Positions 19,558 to 27,105 of a stretch of 64,000 nucleotides of DNA are shown here, one piece after another; the first letter of the stretch is position 1; each line of letters starts with the position of its first letter. The DNA is taken from positions 62,001 to 126,000 of the forward strand of contig JAYQTA010000004.1 in assembly GCA_038147155.1 (NCBI GenBank), written 5' to 3'. The stretch is from Australimonas brisbanensis (GTDB lineage Bacteria > Chloroflexota > Dehalococcoidia > Lucifugimonadales > Australimonadaceae). Under the pieces are notes generated by a model. The model was not told the origin of the DNA. It worked only from the letters and a program-made list of their open reading frames with translations, and did no database searches. The translations under genes were made by a program, and so were the position numbers.

Positions 19558-20129
19558 TGGATGGGGCCATCGTCCGCTGGCTCAACGATGGGGTGGGCGC
19601 CTTCACCCCGTGGGACCTGTTCATGGAGGCGATTGTCTCCGACTACCTGGTGCCCGTGGCCGGCTCACTGGTCATGGTTGGCATGTGGTTGTGGGGCCAG
19701 GGCCGCGAGCGCTACCTCAACCAGGTGGCGGTGATCGCGGGCAACACCGCCGTGGGCGTCACCAACGGGCTCATCAGCGCCATCAACGCCGCCTACTTCC
19801 GCCGCCGCCCGTTCCTGGGCCACGACCTGGACATCTCCCTCTTCTACCACCCCACGGACTCCTCGTTCCCTGCCAACTCCGCCGGGGTGGGCTTCGCCAT
19901 CGCCACGGCGGTGTTCGTGCGCTCGCGCCGATGGGGCGCGGCGCTCTACGCGCTGGCCGCCCTCTGGGCGCTCTCGCGCGTGTACGTGGGCGTGCACTAC
20001 CCCTCGGACGTGCTGGCGGGCGCGGCGCTGGGCGTCCTGGTCGCCCTGGCCTTCGCCGGCATCTATCGCCTCTTTGACCCGGTGCCCCGCGTGGTGGTGC
20101 GCGTCATGCGCCGCCTGGGCCTCGCCTAA
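19557..20129 (+). CDS. PAP2-superfamily membrane protein with degenerate motifs
   Basis: 190 aa; the ATG at 19557 overlaps the previous stop. The PAP2 topology and third motif are clear: SRVYVGVHYPSDVLAGAALG carries the Ser-Arg, His and Asp of the acid phosphatase site. Motif 1 ends in RRRPF but lacks the usual Lys. Motif 2, normally PSGH or PSNH, reads PANS, so its histidine is missing. PAP2 enzymes dephosphorylate undecaprenyl diphosphate or lipid phosphates; this copy may have lost or altered that activity. Confidence 0.75.
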   Translation: MDGAIVRWLNDGVGAFTPWDLFMEAIVSDYLVPVAGSLVMVGMWLWGQGRERYLNQVAVIAGNTAVGVTNGLISAINAAYFRRRPFLGHDLDISLFYHPTDSSFPANSAGVGFAIATAVFVRSRRWGAALYALAALWALSRVYVGVHYPSDVLAGAALGVLVALAFAGIYRLFDPVPRVVVRVMRRLGLA

Positions 20130-20296
20130 CGCTTTCGTCCGCCGTCTCGCCCTGGTGGGTCCTTGCGCAGTTCGCTGGGCAGGCGCTCATCGCCCATGCG
20201 GGGCGCGCGGCGCGAACGACGGGTCATCAGGTGCAGCGTCTCCGCCTCACGGGCGTGCAGGATGAACGAGCGGCGCATCGAACGGAACAGGCACAT
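20126..20296 (-). CDS. Small basic protein of unknown function (56 aa)
   Basis: ATG at 20294-20296 is preceded by a strong GGGGGGAGGTG Shine-Dalgarno at 5-base spacing, rare strength for this window. The 57 codons run without a stop to a TAG that overlaps the convergent PAP2 stop. The product is highly basic (start MCLFRSMRRSFILHAREAET; 17 Arg or Lys in all). It fills the otherwise empty 300-bp gap before the HesB gene. No family was recognised. Confidence 0.5.
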   Translation of the reverse strand: MCLFRSMRRSFILHAREAETLHLMTRRSRRAPRMGDERLPSELRKDPPGRDGGRKR

Positions 20297-20367
20297 CGTT
20301 CACCTCCCCCCAGGGTGTGAGCCGAGCCTATCACGCCCGTTCTGGTGCTCGGGGCACATTGTCTGGC

Positions 20368-20396
20368 TTGACGGTCAACAATCACCTCACTAGCAT
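20368..20396 (+). promoter_or_regulatory. Promoter of the HesB/IscA-YgfZ pair
   Basis: TTGACG (20368-20373), exactly 17 bases, TAGCAT (20391-20396). It is well placed for the gene starting at 20435. Confidence 0.7.
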
Positions 20397-20434
20397 GGTT
20401 CCCACGATGCCCGCCAGGGCGTGCGGAGGAAGAC

Positions 20435-20782
20435 ATGACCACGGCGCAGGCCCCGCTCACCATCACCATCACCGAGTCCGCCGCCAAGCACGTGCGCTCC
20501 TTCATGGCAGCCGAGGGCTTCGCCGACGGCGTCCTGCGCGTGGCGGTCAAGGGCGGCGGGTGCTCCGGCCTCACCTACGTCCTGGACATCAAGGCCGCTG
20601 CCCCCGAGGGCGACAAGGTCATCGTGGACAAGGGCGTCACCCTGGCGGTGGACCGCAAGTCCTACGTCTTCCTCGCAGGCACCGAGCTCGACTACTCCGG
20701 AGGCCTCAACGGCAAGGGGTTCGTGTTCAACAACCCCAACGCCAAGAAGGCGTGCGGCTGCGGCACCTCCTTCTCGGTCTAG
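20435..20782 (+). CDS. HesB/IscA/ErpA family Fe-S cluster carrier
   Basis: 115 aa with GGAGGA Shine-Dalgarno. A-type carriers deliver Fe-S clusters to apo-proteins. The three conserved cysteines are present: GGGCSGLTY near residue 44 and CGCG near the C-terminus (KKACGCGTSFSV). The family length is normal. It is followed 10 bases later by ygfZ, another Fe-S assembly factor, so the pair forms a small cluster-maturation unit serving the many Rieske and Fe-S proteins nearby. Confidence 0.93.
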   Translation: MTTAQAPLTITITESAAKHVRSFMAAEGFADGVLRVAVKGGGCSGLTYVLDIKAAAPEGDKVIVDKGVTLAVDRKSYVFLAGTELDYSGGLNGKGFVFNNPNAKKACGCGTSFSV

Positions 20783-20792
20783 CCTCCCGCCC

Positions 20793-21755
20793 ATGAGCAG
20801 CGTCCCCGCATCTACCAAGGCTCTGCGCGAGGGCGCGGGCCTGGCTGTGCGCCCCTTTGGCGTGCTGTGGATCACCGGCGCCGACGCGTTGGACCTGCTC
20901 AACCGGCTCACCACCAACAAGCTCGAATCGCTGCCCGATGGCACCTCGCGCGCCACGGTGCTCACTAATGGCGATGGGCGGGTGCTGGACCTGCTCCACC
21001 TGGGCGCGCTGGATGCCGGTTACTGGTGCCTCACCAGCCCCGGCCGGGCCGAGGCGGTGACCGAGTGGCTCGATACCTACACCTTCGGTGAGGACATCAC
21101 CGTCGCCCCGCGCACCGGGCAGGTCAGCGTGCTCACCCTGGCGGGCCCCCGCGCTGGAGCCGTCTTTGCCGCCGCAGGCGCGCCGGCGGACGCGCTGGCC
21201 CCCGACGGGCTGGCGCACGCGGCCATCGGCGGCGTGGATGCGGTGGTGTGGCGCTACGGCTTCGGGCCCGCCGACGCCTTCGACGTGCAGGTGAACGTCG
21301 CCGACCAGCAGGCGGTGCGCGAGGCCCTGGAGGGCGCGGGCGCTACGACCGTGGATGAGGCGGGGTGGGAGGCGCACCGCATCGCCTGCGGCGTGCCCGC
21401 CCACGGGGCCGAGTACGGGGCCTTCAACAACCCGCTGGAGGCCCGCCTGGAGTGGGCCATCAGCGACGACAAGGGCTGCTACACCGGCCAGGAGGTCATC
21501 GCGCGCCTCCAGACCTACCGCAAGGTGCAGCGCCTCCTCATGGCCGTGCGCCTCTCCGGCCCCGCGCCCGTGGGCGCCGTGCTGCGCGCCGGTGATGCCG
21601 AGGCCGGAGCGCTCACTTCCGTCGCCGCCCAGCCGGATGGCTCCTGGGCCGCACTCGCCCTGGTGCGCACCGCTCATGCCACACCCGGCATCTCATGCAC
21701 TGTGGAGGGCGCCCCCGGCGTCCAGGCAACCCTGGCGATCCCCGCCACCTCCTAG
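20793..21755 (+). CDS. ygfZ: YgfZ/GcvT-domain folate-binding protein
   Basis: 320 aa. The signature K-G-C-Y-x-G-Q-E (DKGCYTGQEVIARL, about residues 226-239) identifies YgfZ, a folate-dependent helper in Fe-S cluster assembly or repair with GcvT fold. The N-terminal part has TGADALDLLNRLTTNKLE, also typical. It directly follows the HesB gene, which supports the assignment. Confidence 0.9.
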   Translation: MSSVPASTKALREGAGLAVRPFGVLWITGADALDLLNRLTTNKLESLPDGTSRATVLTNGDGRVLDLLHLGALDAGYWCLTSPGRAEAVTEWLDTYTFGEDITVAPRTGQVSVLTLAGPRAGAVFAAAGAPADALAPDGLAHAAIGGVDAVVWRYGFGPADAFDVQVNVADQQAVREALEGAGATTVDEAGWEAHRIACGVPAHGAEYGAFNNPLEARLEWAISDDKGCYTGQEVIARLQTYRKVQRLLMAVRLSGPAPVGAVLRAGDAEAGALTSVAAQPDGSWAALALVRTAHATPGISCTVEGAPGVQATLAIPATS

Positions 21756-21893
21756 CGCGCGGCAGCCCCCAACAGGTTCGCGGGCTCACCCCACAGACGC
21801 CCCGGTACGCCGGTGGCACGCTGAGGGTGGAGCAACGCACAGGAGGGGCAGGACGGTGCGGTTCCCTGCGCTGATGACCCGAGCCGCGCGAGC

Positions 21894-22430
21894 GTGCGTC
21901 GACCCGCGCCGGCCACCGGCATCCAGCCGGAGCGGCTGGGTGCGCACGCCATCGTCAGCGGCGCCATCGGCGCGCTCGGCCCCGTGCCCGCAACCCACCG
22001 GTTGCTGGCCGATGTCCCGGTTGAGTTGCGACAGGTCAGCGCCGACCCGCTGCGCGCCTCACAGGTGCTGGTGAACCTGCTCTCCAACGCCATCAAATAC
22101 AGCCCTGAGGGCGGCACCGTGTATGTGCGTGCCCGGGCCGAGGGCAACGCGGTGCGCTTCGCCGTGACGGACCAGGGCATGGGCATCAGTGCCGAGGACC
22201 AAGAGCGCCTCTTCGGCACCTTCTTCCGCACGCAGTCCGCCCTCGATTCCGGAATCCCCGGTACGGGCCTCGGTCTCTACATCACCAAGCGATTGGTGGA
22301 GGCCATGGGCGGCCAGATGAGCCTCCAGAGCGAGCCGGGGCGCGGCTCCACGTTCTCCTTCACCATGCCGGTGTGGGACGAGGCCGCCGTGCCCACGCGC
22401 CTGCCCGCCGTCGGCGACAGCGCTGCCTAG
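21894..22430 (+). pseudogene. Histidine kinase remnant (ATPase domain only)
   Basis: Only the C-terminal part of a sensor kinase is encoded: a HATPase_c domain with N box LVNLLSNAIKYSP, G1 DQGMGIS, F box RLFGTFFR and G2 GTGLGLYITKRL. The HisKA dimerisation helix with its phospho-accepting His, and any sensor, are absent upstream; the 138 bp before it encode nothing in frame. A GTG at 21856 with a good AGGAGG is out of frame with the domain. No response regulator is adjacent. It is therefore probably a truncation remnant, though a free-standing ATPase from GTG 21894 cannot be excluded. Confidence 0.7.
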
Positions 22431-22433
22431 CGC

Positions 22434-23213
22434 CTACTCACGCTCCGGCGTGGGCGGGATGCGGTCGGCGATGGTCTTGTCCTCGCCCAGGTAGAAGTAC
22501 TTGAACGATTCGGCGTAGGCGAAGCCGGACTCGGCCCCCACGCTGGCGGCCAACCCCTTGATGCGCTCGTCGAAGGCCGCGGACGGGTCGGGTATCTGCG
22601 AGGCATGGGCCTTGAGGGCGGCCACCTTCTGCTCGATGGTCTTGCTGATGTCCACCTTCACGTCGGCCAGGGCACCCCGCGCGCCCAGGTACAGGTGCTC
22701 CACGATGTGCGCGCCCAGCCCCTCGTTCAGCGCCAGGTGCGGGAACATGTGCACGTCGCGCGCCGAGGGGAACACCGCGTCCATCACCGCATCGCCGGTG
22801 TTGCGGTGGTCGGGGTGGTTCACGTAGTTGCCGGACCAGCGCACCGTGGGGTTCTGGCACACCACGGCGGAGGGCTTGTGGCGGCGGATCAACCGCACGA
22901 TGTCCTCGCGCAGCCGCAGGTCATTCTGCACCATCCCGTCCTCGTAACGCAGGAACTCCACCGTCTTTACGCCCAGCACCGCGCACGCGTTGCGCTGCTC
23001 CTGCTCGCGCAGTACCGCCAGCTCCGACGGCACCACGTCCGGGTCGGAGGTGCCCTTATCCCCGCTGGTCACCAGCACGTAGACGGCCTCGCGTCCCTCG
23101 GACACCCAGCGGGCGATGGATCCGGAGCACATGAACTCGGCATCGTCTGGGTGGGCGACGATGACCATCACCTTATTGCCGGGGCCGTCGTGGTTTTCGG
23201 GGATGATGGACAT
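22434..23213 (-). CDS. PIG-L/LmbE family deacetylase
   Basis: 259 aa. Zn-dependent N-acetyl-sugar deacetylase fold, with the metal motif AHPDDAE near residue 20 and the distal HPDH at about 132-135. Members act on GlcNAc-linked substrates such as mycothiol or bacillithiol precursors or lipid-linked sugars. It lies 54 bp downstream of fabG on the same strand, ending the lipid block. The substrate is not readable from the sequence. Confidence 0.85.
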   Translation of the reverse strand: MSIIPENHDGPGNKVMVIVAHPDDAEFMCSGSIARWVSEGREAVYVLVTSGDKGTSDPDVVPSELAVLREQEQRNACAVLGVKTVEFLRYEDGMVQNDLRLREDIVRLIRRHKPSAVVCQNPTVRWSGNYVNHPDHRNTGDAVMDAVFPSARDVHMFPHLALNEGLGAHIVEHLYLGARGALADVKVDISKTIEQKVAALKAHASQIPDPSAAFDERIKGLAASVGAESGFAYAESFKYFYLGEDKTIADRIPPTPERE

Positions 23214-23267
23214 GAAGCCTCCTCGTGCAGGCGTGTTTGGTTGGGCCGGGGGCTGGGGCGGGGCTGG

Positions 23268-24014
23268 CTACAGGCTCAGGCCGCCGTCCACGGAAAGCAC
23301 CTGGCCGGTGATGTAGGCGGCATCGTCCGAGGCGAGGAACGCCGTCAGCGCGGCCACCTCCTCCGGAGCGCCGAAGCGGCCCAGGGGGATGCGCTCGGCG
23401 ATCTGCTTCTGGAGCTCCTCGCCGATGGTCTCCACCATGCGCGTGGTGATGAACCCCGGCGCGATGGCATTGGCCGTGATGCCGCGCGAGGCAACCTCGC
23501 GAGCGACGGTCTTGGTGAAGCCGATGAGCCCCGCCTTGGCCGCCGTGTAGTTGGCCTGGCCGGGGTTGCCGGTGAGCGCGACCACCGAGGACATGTTGAT
23601 GATGCGTCCGGCGCGCTGGCGAAGCATGCCGCGCAGCGCCGCCTTGGAGGTGAGGAACGCCCCCTTCAGGTTGGTGTCCACCACCGCGTCCCAGTCGGCC
23701 TCGTCCATGCGCAGCAGCAGGTTATCGCGGGTGATGCCCGCGTTGTTCACCAGGATGTCCAGCCCGCCCAGTCCCTCCACCGTTCCCGTCACCAGCGACT
23801 CGGCCTGGGTGGGGTCAGCGACGGAGCCCTGGAGCGTCACTGCGCTCACGCCCATCGCGCGCACCTCCTCCGCCAGGGCCTCAGCCTCATCGCGCCCGCT
23901 GTTGTAGTTCAGCGCCACCGATGCGCCCTCGGCCGCCAGGCGCAGCGCCACCGCGCGCCCGATGCCTCGGCTCGCCCCGGTCACCAGAGCGCGCTTGCCC
24001 TCCAGCCTAGCCAC
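23268..24014 (-). CDS. fabG: 3-oxoacyl-[ACP] reductase
   Basis: 248 aa, GTG start overlapping the plsX stop by 8 bases. Classical SDR with NADPH loop TGASRGIGRA, NNAG, the catalytic Ser in NMSSV, and YTAAK (Y-x-x-x-K). The C-terminal TGQVLSVDGGLSL and the N-T-N-L-K-G block are FabG-like. It reduces 3-ketoacyl-ACP in type II fatty-acid synthesis, consistent with adjacent plsX. ACP and fabD, often next in plsX operons, are not here. Confidence 0.93.
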   Translation of the reverse strand: MARLEGKRALVTGASRGIGRAVALRLAAEGASVALNYNSGRDEAEALAEEVRAMGVSAVTLQGSVADPTQAESLVTGTVEGLGGLDILVNNAGITRDNLLLRMDEADWDAVVDTNLKGAFLTSKAALRGMLRQRAGRIINMSSVVALTGNPGQANYTAAKAGLIGFTKTVAREVASRGITANAIAPGFITTRMVETIGEELQKQIAERIPLGRFGAPEEVAALTAFLASDDAAYITGQVLSVDGGLSL

Positions 24015-25017
24015 CGGTCACCTCCGTCCCTGCTTGGGAGCGCGCCTCGGCCAACTCCTGGCGCATCCGCTCCACCAACCCGCCCTCCGTCACCTGGGCT
24101 GCAAGTTTGATGGCCCCGGCGATGGCCGGGCCCCTGGAGCGCCCGTGTCCCGCCAGCACCACGCCGTTGATGCCGAACAGCGGCCCGCCCGCGCCCTCGG
24201 CGGCGTTGGCCAGGCCCTCTATCTGCTGAACGGCCTTGCTCTGCGGGCCCAGCGCCTCGGACAGATAGTGCGCCGCCGCGTGGGCCAGCCCCTCGGTGTA
24301 CTTGAGCAGCACGTTGCCCACGAAGCCGTCGCACACCAGCACGTCGGCCTTGTCGGAGAAGACCTCGTGCCCCTCGATGTTGCCCACGAAGTTGAGCCCG
24401 CTGGCCGCCAGCAGCCCATAGGCCTCCTGAGCCTGCCTGTTGCCCTTGCCCTGCTCTGAGCCCACCGACAGCAGCCCCACGCGCGGGCGCTTGAGCTGGA
24501 AGTACCAGGCGGCGAAGGCCGCACCCAGCGCACCGAAGTCCACCAGCTGGGCGGGCTTGCAGTCCACGTTGGCGCCCAGGTCGATGATGGTGGTGCGCGG
24601 CGCGAGACCGATGAACGGCCCGCCAAGGGTGGGCCGGTCAAGGCCAGGGAAGAGGCCCAGCGCCAGCACCGAGGCGGCCATGGTGGCGCCCGTGGAGCCC
24701 ATGCTCACCGCAGCGTCCGCCTTGCCCGCCTTCACCAGTCCCACCGTCACCGCCACGGACACCTTGGGGTTGCGGCGCAGCGCCATGGCGGGGTGCTCGC
24801 CCTCGCGCACCACTCCCTCCGAGGCCACCACCTCGATGGGGAGCCCCGTCACATCCTGCTTGGCCAGCTCGGCCTCCACCGCGTCGAGGTCGCCCACCAG
24901 CAGGATGCGCACACCGCCAGCCCGCGCCGCCAGCACCGCACCCTCCACCGGCTCCGCGGGGACATTGTCCCCACCCATGGCATCAACGGCGATGGTGTAG
25001 ACCTTCTGCTCGCTCAT
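24007..25017 (-). CDS. plsX: Phosphate acyltransferase PlsX
   Basis: 336 aa. ATG 25017 is supported by GGGGAG and by the family N-terminus (TIAVDAMGGDNVP). It converts acyl-ACP to acyl-phosphate for phospholipid synthesis. Other landmarks are SMGSTGATMAASVLALG, VDCKPAQLVDFGALG and GNIEGHEVFSDKADVLVCDG. It is followed by overlapping fabG. The usual upstream neighbour rpmF is absent; the preceding 153 bp hold hairpins instead. Confidence 0.95.
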   Translation of the reverse strand: MSEQKVYTIAVDAMGGDNVPAEPVEGAVLAARAGGVRILLVGDLDAVEAELAKQDVTGLPIEVVASEGVVREGEHPAMALRRNPKVSVAVTVGLVKAGKADAAVSMGSTGATMAASVLALGLFPGLDRPTLGGPFIGLAPRTTIIDLGANVDCKPAQLVDFGALGAAFAAWYFQLKRPRVGLLSVGSEQGKGNRQAQEAYGLLAASGLNFVGNIEGHEVFSDKADVLVCDGFVGNVLLKYTEGLAHAAAHYLSEALGPQSKAVQQIEGLANAAEGAGGPLFGINGVVLAGHGRSRGPAIAGAIKLAAQVTEGGLVERMRQELAEARSQAGTEVTGG

Positions 25018-25051
25018 CAATTCTCCCCGCCCGGCCATGCCGGGCTCGATG

Positions 25052-25084
25052 GCAGGGTGCATCCCCTGCGCGCCCTCCGGGCGC
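25052..25084. repeat. Pair of small hairpins between MaoC genes and plsX
   Basis: Two adjacent inverted repeats: GCAGGG...CCCTGC (25052-25069, 6-base loop) and GCGCCC-tcc-GGGCGC (25070-25084, 6-bp stem, 3-base loop). The rest of the 25018-25170 gap shows no gene; rpmF was looked for and not found. The first hairpin resembles those at 60-76 and 32582-32600. Confidence 0.45.
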
Positions 25085-25170
25085 TACCCCTGTCTCCGCG
25101 CGCTGGGAGCGTGCTCATGGCGCTAGCCCAGCGCCAGCATCTCGCGTACACCGCCTGCCCTCACCTCTCC

Positions 25171-25554
25171 CTAGACCGCCACGCTCACCTCGCCCGTGAT
25201 CACCGCCTCGCCCTGCTCGTTGCGCACCGTCGCCTCGTAGGCCGCGCGTCCGTCCGCCTCGCCCTTGAGCGTTGCCTCCGCCGTCACCGTCTGGCCGGGG
25301 AACACCGGCGCCCTGAAACGCACCTTCATGCTCCCACTGGTCAGCCACGCCTCACCGAAGGCCACCGTGAACAGCTCCGAGAGACGCGCCAGCACCAGCA
25401 TGCCGTGGGCGATGGGCCGCCCGTAGGGAGTGCCCGCCGCGAAGGCTGCGTCCAGGTGCAGGGGGTTGTGGTCGCCGGCCGCGTCCGCGTAGGCGTGCAC
25501 CGCAGCCTCGCTCACGTTGAACGGCTCGCCGGTCAGCTGCGTAGAGGCGCTCAT
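25171..25554 (-). CDS. MaoC-like (R)-hydratase, catalytic subunit
   Basis: 127 aa. Hot-dog fold with the catalytic Asp/His pair in AAGDHNPLHLD (about residues 25-35) followed by PIAHGMLVLARLSE, the hydratase-2 motif. Such enzymes hydrate 2-enoyl or dehydrate 3-hydroxyacyl thioesters. Its start overlaps the stop of a second, motif-less MaoC-fold gene, the arrangement of HadA/HadB-type FAS-II dehydratases. Nearby plsX and fabG favour fatty-acid synthesis over degradation. Confidence 0.85.
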   Translation of the reverse strand: MSASTQLTGEPFNVSEAAVHAYADAAGDHNPLHLDAAFAAGTPYGRPIAHGMLVLARLSELFTVAFGEAWLTSGSMKVRFRAPVFPGQTVTAEATLKGEADGRAAYEATVRNEQGEAVITGEVSVAV

Positions 25555-25940
25555 GCGCTCGCCTCCGGCTCCGGCACCGCCAGGTTGGCGCGGGCCACCA
25601 ACACCGGCGCACCGGCGCGCGAGGCCGTCAGTTCCAGCACCAGGAACCGGGTACCCCTGCGCACGCTGTTGGCCGCCACCGTCGTCTCGCTGACCAGCGC
25701 CTCACCCGGCGCAACCGTGCCGGAGAACGCCACCTCCTGGCCCGTGTGCACCGTGCCAGCGGGCAGGTCCACCGCCGCCATGGCCTCGGCCATCACCAGC
25801 GCGGCAACGGCCATGCCCGGCACGTGGCCAGGCGCACCGGCGGCGCCAGCCGCAGCGCGATAGTCGTCGGTGCGCTCGGGTGGGATGGTGAAGGGCCCGC
25901 CGCAGAGGTGCTGGCCCGGTTGCAGGGTGCTCAGGTCCAC
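25551..25940 (-). CDS. MaoC-fold dehydratase partner, non-catalytic
   Basis: 129 aa from GTG 25940. Hot-dog-like: DDYRAAAGAAGAPGHVPGMAVAALVMAEA aligns by eye with the helix region of its neighbour, but the Asp-His catalytic motif is missing. The later FSGTVAPGEALVSETTVAA matches the APVFPGQTVTAEATL strand region. It is probably the substrate-binding half of a heterodimeric dehydratase with the overlapping downstream gene. Divergent from the NHL lipoprotein gene. Confidence 0.68.
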   Translation of the reverse strand: MDLSTLQPGQHLCGGPFTIPPERTDDYRAAAGAAGAPGHVPGMAVAALVMAEAMAAVDLPAGTVHTGQEVAFSGTVAPGEALVSETTVAANSVRRGTRFLVLELTASRAGAPVLVARANLAVPEPEASA

Positions 25941-26004
25941 GCAGGATCGCTTCCAGGGAGAGTGGCCCGGATTATACCCGCGTGCCCCTGTGCGCGTCCG
26001 GGGG

Positions 26005-26010
26005 TACACT
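26005..26010 (+). promoter_or_regulatory. Putative -10 of a leaderless NHL-gene transcript
   Basis: TACACT ends 6 bases before the ATG at 26017, so transcription should start at or next to the start codon. No Shine-Dalgarno is visible. The -35 region is poor. Confidence 0.45.
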
Positions 26011-26016
26011 GGCGGT

Positions 26017-27000
26017 ATGAGCCGGATAGCCACAACGCTCCTGCTGGCCCTGAGCCTGCTCGCCATCTCGGTGGCCTGCGACAAGCAGACCGAGGTGCGC
26101 ACGCCCGTGGGCGCGACCGCCACCCCCACGCCCGTTCGGAACGTGCCCTGGAGCACCGCGTTCAAATCCCCGCAGGCGGTGGCGGTGGCCGCGGACGGGG
26201 CGGTTTGGGTGGCCTACGCAGCCACCGGTCGGCTCCTGCGCTTCGATGCGGCAGGCGCCATCACCGCCGACTGGGGCCCGCAGGGTCCCGGCCCCGGGCG
26301 TTTCGACGACCCTGCGGGCCTCGCCGTCACGGCGAATGGCGAGGTGTACGTGGGGGATCGGTTCGCCAACCGCATCGTGCGCCTGAGCGCCGCTGGTGCG
26401 GTGCTCAACGCCTGGGGTTCCCGGGGCAACGGTGCAGGCGCGTTTGACGCACCCGTGGGGGTGGCGGTCGGGCCAGATGGCACGGTGTTCGTCGCCGATG
26501 CGGGCAACCACCGCGTCCAGTACTTCACCCCCACCGGCACCTACCAGGGAGAGTGGCGCTCCGAGGCCACCGCGGCCGGCCGCCAGTTCGCCGCCCCTGT
26601 GAGCGTGGCGGTGGACCCCACGGACTCCAGCGTGTACGTCGCCGATGAGGGCAACCACCGGGTGCTGCACCTGAGCGCCACGGGGGCGTTCATCCGCAAC
26701 CTGGGTACGCGCGGGACGGCGGGCGGGCAGTTCGAGGCCCCCGGTGGGGTCGCGGTCGCCCCCGACGGCACCGTGGTCGTTGCCGACACCGGGAACTACC
26801 GGGTGCAGCGCTTCGACCCCGCCGGGCGCTTCCTCGGCTCCTTCGGCGAGCGCGGCGGGGGCCTGGGGGACTTCCGTTCCCTCGAGGCGGTGGCCACCGC
26901 GCCCGATGCCACCACCTACACCGCTGATGCCGCCATCCACCGGGTCGACCGGTTCACCACGGGTGGGGTGCCCATGCCTGCCTGGGGCAATACCCCCTAG
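26017..27000 (+). CDS. NHL-repeat beta-propeller lipoprotein
   Basis: 327 aa. Signal peptide with lipobox ISVAC, then a short Thr/Pro linker. The body is about six NHL blades: repeated GVAVxPDGTVFVADAGNHRVQ-like units with F/G-rich connectors (GxxGxGxGxFxxPxG). NHL propellers are extracytoplasmic binding scaffolds; some are lyases, but no catalytic site stands out. Divergent from the MaoC pair and followed by the Rieske oxygenase with its own promoter. Confidence 0.85.
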   Translation: MSRIATTLLLALSLLAISVACDKQTEVRTPVGATATPTPVRNVPWSTAFKSPQAVAVAADGAVWVAYAATGRLLRFDAAGAITADWGPQGPGPGRFDDPAGLAVTANGEVYVGDRFANRIVRLSAAGAVLNAWGSRGNGAGAFDAPVGVAVGPDGTVFVADAGNHRVQYFTPTGTYQGEWRSEATAAGRQFAAPVSVAVDPTDSSVYVADEGNHRVLHLSATGAFIRNLGTRGTAGGQFEAPGGVAVAPDGTVVVADTGNYRVQRFDPAGRFLGSFGERGGGLGDFRSLEAVATAPDATTYTADAAIHRVDRFTTGGVPMPAWGNTP

Positions 27001-27029
27001 CAGTTGGCGCTCGCGTGTGCGGGCGCAGG

Positions 27030-27058
27030 TGTGGATTAGCGTTCCGGGCGGGTATACA
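27030..27058 (+). promoter_or_regulatory. Putative promoter of the Rieske oxygenase
   Basis: TATACA (27053-27058) with a poor -35 (tgtgga, 27030-27035) at 17-base spacing, 48 bases before the ATG. Confidence 0.4.
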
Positions 27059-27105
27059 CTCGGCCCACAGGCGCGAGCCGGACCAGCGTGCAGGAGGAAT
27101 GAGCC

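Noticed and set aside
21856..22074. GTG with a strong AGGAGG upstream of the kinase remnant
   Set aside because: It opens a frame different from the ATPase domain and yields a product with no domain; joining would need a shift within the first few codons.
25018..25170. Expected rpmF (L32) upstream of plsX
   Set aside because: All frames checked by eye lack the L32 zinc ribbon; only small hairpins are present.
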